Assembly: GCF_006438785.1 (NCBI RefSeq)
Contig: NZ_RCZB01000005.1
Location: forward strand, 186,001 to 250,000
Direction of reading: 5' to 3'
DNA: 64,000 nt
DNA from: Rhodanobacter glycinis
GTDB lineage: Bacteria; Pseudomonadota; Gammaproteobacteria; Xanthomonadales; Rhodanobacteraceae
Of this stretch, positions 47,705 to 57,034 are shown piece by piece (within the stretch, counting starts at the first letter, position 1; each line of letters opens with the position of its first letter). The notes beneath the pieces were generated by a model. That model did not search any database. It had not been told where the DNA came from and saw only the letters and a program-made list of their open reading frames with translations. Position numbers and translations under genes: made by a program.

Positions 47705-48802
47705 ATGGCAATGGAAAGAGTGCGTGTTCTGGTGGTCGACGATTCGGCGTTGGTTCGCAAGCTGATGACGACGATGCTTGCCTGCGATCCGGCGATCGAG
47801 GTGGTCGGCACCGCGGCCGATCCGCTGATTGCCCGCGAAAAGATCAAGCTGCTCAATCCGGACGTGTTGACGCTGGACGTCGAGATGCCGCACATGGACG
47901 GCCTGACGTTTCTGGAAAACCTGATGCGGCTGCGGCCGATGCCGGTGGTGATGGTGTCGTCGCTGACGGTGCAGGGCGCCGAAGTGACCTTGCGCGCGCT
48001 GGAGCTCGGCGCGGTGGATTTTCTGGCCAAGCCAAGCAGCGATCTGGCCAACAGCTTTGGCCAGAGTGCGCAGGAGATCTGCGCCAAGGTGAAGCAGGCC
48101 GCCACGGCCAGGCCGCGCGCACGCACCGCGGTGCGCAAGCTGGAGGTGCCGCCGCGCCTGTCCGCCGATGCGGTGTTGCCGCGCGTGCAGACGTCGGGCA
48201 CCCGCGGCGGCAGCCCGATCATCGTGATCGGCGCCTCGACCGGCGGTACCGAAGCGGTGCGCGTGGTGCTGGAATCGATGCCGCCGGATGCGCCGCCGAT
48301 CCTGGTGACCCAGCATATACCTGAGGCCTTCAGCGGACCGTTTGCCGCACGCATGGACCGATGCTCGGCGATGCGCGTGTGCGAGGCGCAGGACGGCCAA
48401 CCGATCCAGACCGGCCATGCCTACATCGCTCCGGGCAGCCACCATTTGCTGGTGATGTGGGATGGCGCCAAGTATGTCTGCCGGCTGCACGATGGCCCGC
48501 CGGTCAACCGGCACAAGCCCAGCGTGGACGTGCTGTTCCGCTCGATGGCGGCCAGCGCCGGCGTGGGCACGATCGCCGTGCTGCTGACCGGCATGGGCGA
48601 CGACGGTGCGCGCGGCCTGCTCGAACTGAAGCAGGCCGGCGCCGCGACGCTGGTGCAGGACGAGGCCAGCTCGGTGGTATGGGGCATGCCCGGTGCTGCC
48701 TGGAAACTCGGTGCGGCTGCAGAGATGCTGCCGCTTGATCACATTGCTGCGCGCCTGCTCGCACTGGCGCGCCAACCCCACGACGGTGCTTCACGCACCT
48801 GA
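47705..48802 (+). CDS. cheB: CheB, receptor methylesterase
   Basis: A 365-aa two-domain protein: receiver ([18 protein letters not shown], Asp in [15 protein letters not shown]) and C-terminal methylesterase with the catalytic Ser in [13 protein letters not shown], His in [14 protein letters not shown] and Asp in [17 protein letters not shown]. The linker is short and basic. It removes methyl groups when phosphorylated by CheA. ATG 47705 is used; ATG 47711 is two codons further. Confidence 0.96.
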   Translation: MAMERVRVLVVDDSALVRKLMTTMLACDPAIEVVGTAADPLIAREKIKLLNPDVLTLDVEMPHMDGLTFLENLMRLRPMPVVMVSSLTVQGAEVTLRALELGAVDFLAKPSSDLANSFGQSAQEICAKVKQAATARPRARTAVRKLEVPPRLSADAVLPRVQTSGTRGGSPIIVIGASTGGTEAVRVVLESMPPDAPPILVTQHIPEAFSGPFAARMDRCSAMRVCEAQDGQPIQTGHAYIAPGSHHLLVMWDGAKYVCRLHDGPPVNRHKPSVDVLFRSMAASAGVGTIAVLLTGMGDDGARGLLELKQAGAATLVQDEASSVVWGMPGAAWKLGAAAEMLPLDHIAARLLALARQPHDGASRT

Positions 48803-48818
48803 CCTCGGATATCGGCTC

Positions 48819-50006
48819 ATGGCTGTCCTATCTCACATTGCCCGGATCTTCGCTGACCGCCCGCTCTACGGCTGGATCGCCAGCACGCTCGCGCTGCTGT
48901 TGGCGCTGCTGTGGCACCCGACATGGCTGGCGCCGCTGCTGATCGTCGTACTCACCGCGGTATGGATCGTCGAGAGCCGGCGTCGGCCGCCGATGGTGGC
49001 GCCGGTAGCGGTGAACGGCAACAGCACACCTGTGCGCGAGGCGCTGGAGGACGTGCGTGGTGCGCTGGTCGACGAACTCGGCCACGCCACCCGCGAATTG
49101 CATCAGGGACTCGACCTGCTGCGCGATGCAGTGTCCGAGCTGGGTGGCGGTTTCGATGGCCTGTCGCACAAGACCGGGCTGCAGCAGTCGCTGCTGAAGC
49201 AGATCATCGATGCACAGAACGGTGGTGTCTCGGTACAGGATTTCGCGGCCCGCACCGGCGACCTGCTGCAGCACTTCGTCGGCATGATCGTGCAGATGTC
49301 GCGCGAGAGCCTGCGCATCGTCTATCGCATCGACGGCATGGCGAAGGAGATGGACGCCGTCTTCGGCCTGCTGAAGAACGTCAACACGATCGCCGAGGAA
49401 ACCAACCTGCTGGCACTCAACGCCGCGATCGAGGCGGCGCGCGCGGGCGAGTCCGGCCGCGGCTTTGCCGTGGTCGCCGGCGAGATCCGTAATTTGGCCA
49501 GCAATTCCAACCAGTTCAACGAGCAGATCGGCAGTCACGTCGAGCGCGCCCGCACCGCGATGGAACAGCTGCGCGGGCTGGTCGGCACGATGGCCTCGCA
49601 GGATCTGAACGTGGCGCTGTCGGCCAAGGGCGGCATCGACGCAATGATGGCGCACGTCACCGAGAGCGACGCACGCACCAGCGCGGTCGCCGACCAGGTG
49701 GTCGAGATCAATCGTGGCCTCGGCAGCGACGTATCCACCACGATCAGATCCCTGCAGTTCGAGGACATCCTCAGCCAGCTGCTGCGGCAGACGCGCACCC
49801 GGCTGGTCGAGTTGCAGGAAGTGGTCGGCGAATGCACCCGCGACATCGAGGAACTGGCTTGCGCGCCGGTCGACGCCGACAACCTTGCCGAACATGCGCA
49901 ACGGGTGCGCAGCCGGCTGGCCATTCAGCGAGAGAAGGCGCGCCTGCGCTCCCGTGGCCCGGCCTTGCAGAGTTCCATGGATGCCGGCGAGATCGAATTG
50001 TTTTGA
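48819..50006 (+). CDS. Short receptor-like protein without a sensor domain
   Basis: A 395-aa protein. Two membrane spans lie close together at about 15-50 ([28 protein letters not shown]) with almost no periplasmic loop and no HAMP. The cytoplasmic part has a receptor signalling tip ([31 protein letters not shown]) inside shortened helices. It lacks an xWxxF tail and ends DAGEIELF. It may sense the membrane or an intracellular signal, or modulate the array. It is coupled to a STAS gene. Confidence 0.85.
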   Translation: MAVLSHIARIFADRPLYGWIASTLALLLALLWHPTWLAPLLIVVLTAVWIVESRRRPPMVAPVAVNGNSTPVREALEDVRGALVDELGHATRELHQGLDLLRDAVSELGGGFDGLSHKTGLQQSLLKQIIDAQNGGVSVQDFAARTGDLLQHFVGMIVQMSRESLRIVYRIDGMAKEMDAVFGLLKNVNTIAEETNLLALNAAIEAARAGESGRGFAVVAGEIRNLASNSNQFNEQIGSHVERARTAMEQLRGLVGTMASQDLNVALSAKGGIDAMMAHVTESDARTSAVADQVVEINRGLGSDVSTTIRSLQFEDILSQLLRQTRTRLVELQEVVGECTRDIEELACAPVDADNLAEHAQRVRSRLAIQREKARLRSRGPALQSSMDAGEIELF

Positions 50007-50016
50007 GGAGTACAGC

Positions 50017-50316
50017 ATGATCGTCCACCACGACAGCGAACACGATTGCCTGACCCTGCAACTGGGCGAGCGTTTCGATTTCAGCATCCATCGCGATTTT
50101 CACGAAGCCTGCCTCGGCACCGGCAGTGCCGCGCGCAGCTACGTCATCGACCTGGGCGAAGTAACCAGCATGGACAGCTCGGCGCTGGGCATGTTGCTGC
50201 TGCTGCGCGAACATGCCGGCGCCGACCGCTCCGAGATCCGTATCGTCAATGCCGGCACCGAATTGCGCAGCACCCTGCGTGTGGCCGGCTTCGACAAGTT
50301 GTTTGTGCTGCACTGA
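50017..50316 (+). CDS. STAS-domain protein paired with the receptor-like protein
   Basis: A 99-aa STAS (anti-anti-sigma) domain: MIVHHDSEHDCLTLQLGERF, VIDLGEVTSMDSSALGMLLL, with the possible phospho-Ser in MDSSALG. GAGGAG (50005-50010) is 6 nt before the ATG. The pairing with a tip-only receptor protein suggests a signal relay parallel to CheY; no partner kinase for the STAS domain is seen here. Confidence 0.88.
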   Translation: MIVHHDSEHDCLTLQLGERFDFSIHRDFHEACLGTGSAARSYVIDLGEVTSMDSSALGMLLLLREHAGADRSEIRIVNAGTELRSTLRVAGFDKLFVLH

Positions 50317-50447
50317 GAGCCTGTCATCCGGCCAGCGCGAAGCGGTCGCGCCAGTATTCAGGCATATCCGTGCGATGCATTCGACGCGTGCCTGTCTGGC
50401 GGCTGCTGTACAGACGCGATAGCCACCGAGACATGCAGGCAGCAGAA

Positions 50448-50465
50448 AGGCCCCTTGCGGGGCCT
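50448..50465. terminator. Bidirectional terminator between STAS and secreted-protein genes
   Basis: AGGCCCC and GGGGCCT pair around TTGC. It lies between the plus-strand STAS gene (ends 50316) and the minus-strand gene ending at 50490, so it can serve both. Confidence 0.65.
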
Positions 50466-50489
50466 GTCGTCTTGCGCGTTCCAGCAAAT

Positions 50490-50852
50490 TTACCAGGCGC
50501 GTACGGCGATCACGCTGACGGTGTAGGTCGCCATGTCGGACTGATAGCGGAACCGTCTTCCCAGGTCGAACTTGGCCGTGGCGCCGGGGGCGATGTTGGC
50601 GGTGCCGGCTGGCCAGCCGTCCTTGCTCTGGATCACTTTACCTTCGCCATCCTTCGCGTCGATCCGGATCTGCGCAGCCGATGAGTCAGTGCAATTGTTG
50701 ACCAGTTCCCCGGCGAGCATGAGGCGTGCGCCTCCGCCCGCGCCACTGATGGAAGTCTTGAAGTCCTTGATGACGAAATCGGTGGGCGCGCATGCGGCGT
50801 GAGCGGCGACCGGAAGAAGCAGCAACGAGGCGAGAAGAAATGTGGTTTTCAT
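50490..50852 (-). CDS. Small secreted protein, FxLYD-like, probable FliA target
   Basis: A 120-aa protein with a clear signal peptide (MKTTFLLASLLLLPVAAHA, then ACAP). The mature part is a small beta-sandwich-like domain (MLAGELVNNCTDSSAAQIRI, IAPGATAKFDL) resembling FxLYD-type domains in pattern; two Cys residues could form a disulfide. Function unknown. A FliA-type promoter lies 73 bp upstream on the same strand, which ties it to late motility genes. A longer frame to 51206 runs through that promoter and is rejected. Confidence 0.75.
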   Translation of the reverse strand: MKTTFLLASLLLLPVAAHAACAPTDFVIKDFKTSISGAGGGARLMLAGELVNNCTDSSAAQIRIDAKDGEGKVIQSKDGWPAGTANIAPGATAKFDLGRRFRYQSDMATYTVSVIAVRAW

Positions 50853-50925
50853 GGGCACGAATCCATCAATACGGGGAAGCCGGAGGGGAAACAGGTCGGT
50901 GGGACAGCACCGGCCGACACCCAGG

Positions 50926-50952
50926 AAATCGGCCGGAACGCTGAAACCTTTA
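50926..50952 (-). promoter_or_regulatory. FliA promoter of the secreted-protein gene
   Basis: On the minus strand: TAAAGGTT, 11 bp, GCCGATTT. TAAAG, the exact spacer and GCCGAT all match the FliA consensus. It is 73 bp before the start at 50852. Confidence 0.8.
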
Positions 50953-51028
50953 GGCTGTTCGTGGAGATGAATGCGCCCGCGGCGATCCGGGCAACGCGAT
51001 CGGAGTTGGCCGAGGCCGTCCCGGGGGC

Positions 51029-51595
51029 CTAGGGCAGGCTGGTGTGCTCGATGAACCACAGCCCGGCGAACAGCTTGGGATCGATCGAGTAGCCCTCGGC
51101 GGCGCGGGCGAACAGCCAGGCGCCGGCTTCGCGGCGTGGTACTTCGTGCACCACGATATTCTCGGTTTCGTCGCCGCCACCGGGGCCGACCTTGGTCAGC
51201 TCCCACGCCCGCACGAAGGTGATCATCTCGGTACTCATGCCGGACGACGACGGGCCGCGGTGGACGAATTCCACCCGCTGGCAGCGGTAACCGGTTTCTT
51301 CTTCCAGCTCGCGCTGGGCGGCGAGCAGGGCGCTTTCGTCGGCCTGATCGACCTCATCACCGACCAGGCCGGCCGGCATCTCGATGGTGTTCTGCAGGAT
51401 CGACACGCGGTACTGCTCGACGAACACCACGTTGTCGTCCGGCGTCACCGCCAGGATGATCACCGCGCCGCCGGGGTTGTTGCGTTCGGCGTACTCCCAG
51501 CGGCCGCGCTTGCGCAGGCTCAGCCAGCGGCCTTCGTACAGGGTTTCCACCGGCGCGCTGGCGTCGGCGGGGATGCGGTTGGCGGAGTCGTTCAT
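51029..51595 (-). CDS. Nudix hydrolase, ADP-ribose pyrophosphatase type
   Basis: A 188-aa Nudix enzyme. The Nudix box runs through DEVDQADESALLAAQREL and EEETGY, and the strand FVEQYRVSILQNTIEMPAGL before it is typical of NudF-like ADP-sugar diphosphatases. It cleaves nucleoside diphosphate sugars such as ADP-ribose. The start MNDSANRIP at 51595 is chosen; the open frame runs on upstream but through the exonuclease gene. It is the last gene of a minus-strand run. Confidence 0.88.
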   Translation of the reverse strand: MNDSANRIPADASAPVETLYEGRWLSLRKRGRWEYAERNNPGGAVIILAVTPDDNVVFVEQYRVSILQNTIEMPAGLVGDEVDQADESALLAAQRELEEETGYRCQRVEFVHRGPSSSGMSTEMITFVRAWELTKVGPGGGDETENIVVHEVPRREAGAWLFARAAEGYSIDPKLFAGLWFIEHTSLP

Positions 51596-51686
51596 CGATG
51601 GTCGCGTGCCAGGAAAACCAGCAGACATGTTGGACTGTCCAGCCGACAGCGACAACCGGTGGGTGGAATGATTTGACGGACGAAGC

Positions 51687-52601
51687 TCAGCGCAGCAACG
51701 CGCGCAACCGGCTGCGGGTGAATGCACCGAAGCGCAACTGTTCGCACAGATCATCGAGCTGAGCGGGCTGCTGGTGGCCGCGCAGCAAAACCTCGATGGT
51801 GCTGGCGCCAGGGGCATCCAGCGCGATGCGGGTGAGCCGGCGGTACAGTCGCGCCTGTTCCGCATGCTCGCGCAGCTTCGCGGCACACGCCGCCGCGCCG
51901 CGCAGGCGCAGGAACGCGACTTCGTCGATGCGCTCGAGCAGGGTATCGAGGCTGCCGAAATGTGTGAGCAGGGCGGCGGCGGTTTTCGCGCCGATACCGG
52001 GCACGCCGGGGATGTTGTCCACCGCGTCGCCGCACAGCGCGAGATAGTCGGCCACCTGGTGCGGATGCACGCCGAGCTTTTCATGCACGCCGGCCGGGCC
52101 CCAGCGCAGGCCGCGGGCGTAGTCCCACTGCTCGTCGTGTTCGCCAAGCAGCTGGCCGAAATCCTTGTCGGCGGAGACGATCACGCTGCGCCAGCCATGC
52201 GCGCGCAGGTTCCACACGGTGCTGCCGATCAGGTCGTCGGCCTCGAAGCTGTGGTCGATCATCAGGTGGATGCCGAGCGCCTCGGTGATCGCGCGGCACT
52301 GCACGAACTGGCGTTCCAGATCCGGTGGCGGCAGCTCGCGGTTGGCCTTGTACGCCGGGTAGATCGCGTTGCGGAACGAACTGGTCAGCGAGGCGTCGAA
52401 CGCCACCGCGATGTGCTCGGGCTGCGCGCGCTCCAGCAGTTCGCACAGGAAGCGGGTGTAGCCATGCACGGCATTGATCGAATGGCCGTCTGCGTCGAAG
52501 AACTCGTCCGGCATCGAATGCCAGGCGCGGAATACATACAGGCTGCCGTCCACCAGATGGACGGCTGGAATGCCGTTCGCTGGCGCGTTCACGGTGTCCA
52601 T
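51687..52601 (-). CDS. 5'-3' exonuclease of the PolI N-domain/Xni type
   Basis: A 304-aa protein. Metal-binding Asp residues lie in VHLVDGSLYVFRAWHSMP, HSFEADDLIGS and VSADKDFGQLL; the helix-hairpin-helix is DNIPGVPGIGAKTAAALL. It corresponds to the N-terminal 5' nuclease domain of DNA polymerase I, as a separate enzyme. It overlaps the nitroreductase gene by 13 bp. Confidence 0.9.
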   Translation of the reverse strand: MDTVNAPANGIPAVHLVDGSLYVFRAWHSMPDEFFDADGHSINAVHGYTRFLCELLERAQPEHIAVAFDASLTSSFRNAIYPAYKANRELPPPDLERQFVQCRAITEALGIHLMIDHSFEADDLIGSTVWNLRAHGWRSVIVSADKDFGQLLGEHDEQWDYARGLRWGPAGVHEKLGVHPHQVADYLALCGDAVDNIPGVPGIGAKTAAALLTHFGSLDTLLERIDEVAFLRLRGAAACAAKLREHAEQARLYRRLTRIALDAPGASTIEVLLRGHQQPAQLDDLCEQLRFGAFTRSRLRALLR

Positions 52602-53158
52602 GTGCTGAGCAGGTCGGCCAGTGCCGGGCGGTCGCGATCGGGCACCTCGATCTGCGGCGTGCCCAGGTGCACGAAACCGACGACGTGTTCGTGCTCCGCC
52701 AGGCCAAGGATGCCCGCCACCTCGCGGTCGTAGGCGGCCCAGCCAGTCAGCCATTGCGCACCGTAGCCCAGCGCGTACGCACCGAGCAGGATGTTGTAGG
52801 CCACGTTGCCGGCGCACAGCTTCTGCTCGATCTCCGGCACCTTGCTGTCGGCATGCAGGCAGGCGACGACCACCACCACCAGCGGCGCGAAGGTATAGCG
52901 AAGGCGATCCTTTTCGAGCTTCGCGTCGGACATGTCGGGATGGTTGCGGATTGCGATGCTGGCCAGCTGCTCGCCGAAATGCAGCTTCGCCTCGCCCTGC
53001 AGGCGGACCAGCCGGAATGGCACCAGCTTGCCGTGGTCGGGCACGCGGATCGCCGCTTCCAGCAACGCCTGCAACGTCGCCTCATCCGGTGCCGGCTCAC
53101 CGAGCTGGCGCGAGGGGACGGAATGGCGTTGCTGGAGCAGGGACAGGGCAGTGAACAT
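52589..53158 (-). CDS. Nitroreductase family protein (YdjA-like)
   Basis: A 189-aa FMN oxidoreductase of the nitroreductase superfamily: RQLGEPAPDEATLQALLEAA, RVPDHGKLVPFRLVRL and ILLGAYALGYGAQWLTGWAA. The PDHGKL segment matches the small YdjA-type subgroup. Substrate unknown. It is 62 bp after cytidine deaminase on the same strand. Confidence 0.88.
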   Translation of the reverse strand: MFTALSLLQQRHSVPSRQLGEPAPDEATLQALLEAAIRVPDHGKLVPFRLVRLQGEAKLHFGEQLASIAIRNHPDMSDAKLEKDRLRYTFAPLVVVVVACLHADSKVPEIEQKLCAGNVAYNILLGAYALGYGAQWLTGWAAYDREVAGILGLAEHEHVVGFVHLGTPQIEVPDRDRPALADLLSTWTP

Positions 53159-53220
53159 GGATCAACTCTTCCGGTGCGCAGATGCCCATGCTAACTGGCG
53201 GGTCGACGGTGCGCGCACCG

Positions 53221-54869
<1,649 letters not shown>

Positions 54870-54894
54870 GCAGCCGCATGTCGGTCTGAAGGCG

Positions 54895-54921
54895 AACCGC
54901 CCCGCGCGAGGCGGGGCGGTT
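54895..54921. terminator. Hairpin between pntA and the DUF3106 gene
   Basis: AACCGCCCCGC pairs perfectly with GCGGGGCGGTT (loop GCGAG). The genes on both sides converge on it, so it can end both transcripts. Confidence 0.75.
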
Positions 54922-54926
54922 GCATG

Positions 54927-55439
54927 TCATCGGTGGTTCTGGCTGCCGGGTGGTGGCGGTGGACGATCGTGGCCGTGTCGCTCGTCCCAATGCAGGCGTT
55001 GTGCAGGAGGCAGCGCGTGCCATTCGCGTATGAGCTTTTCGCGCTGTGCCGGCGGCAACTGCTGGAAGCGTTCGAAGGTGTTGTGCAGCTGTTCGCGTTG
55101 CTGCGGCGGCAGTTGCTGAAACTTGCGCATGTTTTCGCGCGCTTGCCGACGCTCACCCGGCGTCATCAGCTGCCAGCGGGCAATGTGCTGGCGAACTTCC
55201 TCGCGCTTTTGCGGCGGCAGCGTGACCCAGCGCTCGGCTCGCTTCAGCATGCGCGTCTGCTTGCGTGGCGACATGCTGTTCCACTTCTGCTGCAACGGCG
55301 CCAGCACTTCGCGCTGGGCCGGATCGAGACTGCTCCACGGGTGCGGCGAGGCGGCCTGTGCATGCAGCGGCGTGACGGCGATGCTGCCGAGCAGGGCGGC
55401 CAGCAGCAGGGGCAGGATCGGACGGAGGATTCGGGTCAT
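54927..55439 (-). CDS. DUF3106 secreted protein
   Basis: A 170-aa protein with a signal peptide (to about residue 30, ending LHAQA). The mature part repeats a motif of type LPPxQREx (LPPQKREEVRQHIARW, LPPQQREQLHNTFERF, LPPAQREKLIREWHAL), the DUF3106 pattern, rich in Gln, Arg and Trp. Function unknown; the periplasm is the likely site. It follows the membrane protein gene by 3 bp in a three-gene set with an ECF sigma factor. Confidence 0.85.
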   Translation of the reverse strand: MTRILRPILPLLLAALLGSIAVTPLHAQAASPHPWSSLDPAQREVLAPLQQKWNSMSPRKQTRMLKRAERWVTLPPQKREEVRQHIARWQLMTPGERRQARENMRKFQQLPPQQREQLHNTFERFQQLPPAQREKLIREWHALPPAQRLHWDERHGHDRPPPPPGSQNHR

Positions 55440-55442
55440 GGC

Positions 55443-55853
55443 TCAGCGGGTTGCCGAATGGCTGTTGTTGGCAGCCAGCCAGCCGTAGAAGTCGAGATTC
55501 TGGTAGAGGTTCGGATCAGTCTTGTCGGCGTCCGGCGGCAACTCGTTGTCCAGCTCCGCAACTGGATCGGTCGGACTGGCGGTCTGCATCGACGTTGCTG
55601 CCTGACGTGGCGGCTGCCACACCATTATCGCGGCCAGCGCGATGACGGCGAAGGCGCCGGCCGGGATCAACCAGCGAGCGGTGCGATGCGTGGGCGTCTG
55701 CGCCGAACGCAGTGCCCGCCGGCGGGCCGCGCGCAGCCGCTCGACGGTGGCCGGGTCGATGCGCTGGGCAGCCTCGTGCCAGAGCTCACGGACGCGCTGC
55801 TCGCGAGCGCGCTGTTCGACAGGTTTGTCGGGCCGATTGTCAGACGACTTCAT
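55443..55853 (-). CDS. Single-span membrane protein, likely partner of the ECF sigma factor (DUF3619-like)
   Basis: A 136-aa protein: cytoplasmic N-terminal part (VRELWHEAAQRIDPATVERL, then RAARRRAL), one membrane span (about 65-82, WLIPAGAFAVIALAAIMVW) and a short periplasmic tail. Topology and overlap with the sigma gene by 4 bp suggest an anti-sigma factor, although no classic zinc motif is present. It resembles the DUF3619 family. Confidence 0.65.
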   Translation of the reverse strand: MKSSDNRPDKPVEQRAREQRVRELWHEAAQRIDPATVERLRAARRRALRSAQTPTHRTARWLIPAGAFAVIALAAIMVWQPPRQAATSMQTASPTDPVAELDNELPPDADKTDPNLYQNLDFYGWLAANNSHSATR

Positions 55854-56536
55854 CGCCAGTCCTCCAGTTGATCGCGCAGGTGATGCATGGCGCGTGACAG
55901 ATGGGTTTTCACGCTGCCTTCGGAGCAGCCCATCGCGCGCGCGGTTTCCGCCACATCCAGTCCCTCCAGCATGCGCAGCATGAACGCCTCGCGCTGGCGA
56001 GGCGGCAGCTGTCTGACCGCCGTGACCATGTCCGCGTACGACTGCATGTCGTGCAGCCGGTCAAGCGGACCTGGGCCGTGGTCGGCGGGCTCCCATGCGG
56101 GTAACTCGTCGCCATCGTCATCGCGGCCACCACCGAGCCATCCCACCACGATCGAGCGTACCTTGCGGCGACGCTGCAGATCGACCACGCGCCGGCGCAG
56201 GATGCCCCAGAACAGCGGCGACCATTCCGCGGCGGGCTTGTCGCGATAGTGCTTGACCAGTCGCAGCATGGCGTCCTGCACGGCGTCCATCGCGTCCTCG
56301 CGCTGGCGCAGCTGCAATTCGGCCATGCGGAACGCGCGCCGCTCGACCTGCGCCAGGAATGCATCCAGCGTGGCGGGCGTTTCGCGGGCGTCGCCGAACA
56401 GATCCGTGCCGAGCGTCCCGGCTACGCTGTTCATGGCTGCCTCGTCCGCATCGTCGGGTGGCGCATCGTCGGGCTCCAGCGGTTCGATTCCGGTATTCAA
56501 CGCGGCAGGCTCGCACGGGTTGACGTGCACAGGCAT
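55850..56536 (-). CDS. ECF-type RNA polymerase sigma factor
   Basis: A 228-aa sigma-70 family protein. Region 2 is REDAMDAVQDAMLRLVKHYR with WGILRRRVVDLQRRRK; region 4 is LPPRQREAFMLRMLEGLDVA with MGCSEGSVKTHLSRAMHHLR. The first 35 residues are acidic and may not be coding; an internal ATG at 56434 would give 194 aa. It heads the set sigma, membrane protein, DUF3106, common in Xanthomonadales. Confidence 0.88.
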   Translation of the reverse strand: MPVHVNPCEPAALNTGIEPLEPDDAPPDDADEAAMNSVAGTLGTDLFGDARETPATLDAFLAQVERRAFRMAELQLRQREDAMDAVQDAMLRLVKHYRDKPAAEWSPLFWGILRRRVVDLQRRRKVRSIVVGWLGGGRDDDGDELPAWEPADHGPGPLDRLHDMQSYADMVTAVRQLPPRQREAFMLRMLEGLDVAETARAMGCSEGSVKTHLSRAMHHLRDQLEDWR

Positions 56537-56660
56537 CCGAACCTGCAGAAGCCGCCGCGCTGGCGGTCTTCCGAGTCGACCCAGCCGGTACGCACGCGGA
56601 TGCGCCTGCGCTGATCAGGCGCATGGGTGCTTGTCGCGCAGGGGTTCTCGCGGCGCGCAC

Positions 56661-56688
56661 GGGAACCTCGAAGTTCTTCGAGGTTCCC
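56661..56688. promoter_or_regulatory. 28-bp perfect palindrome upstream of pntAB
   Basis: Two 13-bp arms starting GGGAACCTCGAAG are perfect inverted copies separated by TT. A TATGAT -10-like box (56690-56695) follows at once, 34 bp before pntAB. It may be an operator or a terminator hairpin for a leftward or upstream transcript. Confidence 0.6.
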
Positions 56689-56728
56689 GTATGATGCAGG
56701 CACAACTGAGTCCTGGCGGGGTGGGGTC

Positions 56729-57034
56729 ATGATCGACGGTTTCCTGGCGCTGTACATTTTCATGCTGGCCGCGTTTACCGGCTATGAAATCATCGCGCGG
56801 GTGCCGGTGATCCTGCACACGCCGCTGATGTCCGGCTCCAACTTCGTGCACGGCATTGTGCTGGTTGGCGCGATGATTGCGCTAGGCCACGCGCAGACGC
56901 CGTTCGAGATCGCGATCGGCTTCATCGGCGTGCTGCTCGGCGCCGGCAACGCCGCCGGCGGCTACGTGGTGACCGAGCGGATGCTGGAGATGTTCAAGTC
57001 CAGCAAGCCGGATGCCGGCAAGGGAGCGAAGTGA
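56729..57034 (+). CDS. pntAB: NAD(P) transhydrogenase subunit alpha, part 2 (PntAB)
   Basis: A 101-aa membrane subunit with about three spans: MIDGFLALYIFMLAAFTGYE, GIVLVGAMIALGHAQTP and FEIAIGFIGVLLGAGNAAGG, the typical separate alpha-2 chain. ATG 56729 is used. pntB overlaps its stop by one base. The alpha-1 gene pntA lies 1.86 kb upstream. Confidence 0.93.
   Translation: MIDGFLALYIFMLAAFTGYEIIARVPVILHTPLMSGSNFVHGIVLVGAMIALGHAQTPFEIAIGFIGVLLGAGNAAGGYVVTERMLEMFKSSKPDAGKGAK

Noticed and set aside
50853..51206. Upstream extension of the small secreted-protein frame on the minus strand
   Set aside because: Arg-rich, runs through the FliA-type promoter and into the Nudix gene; the signal peptide begins at 50852.
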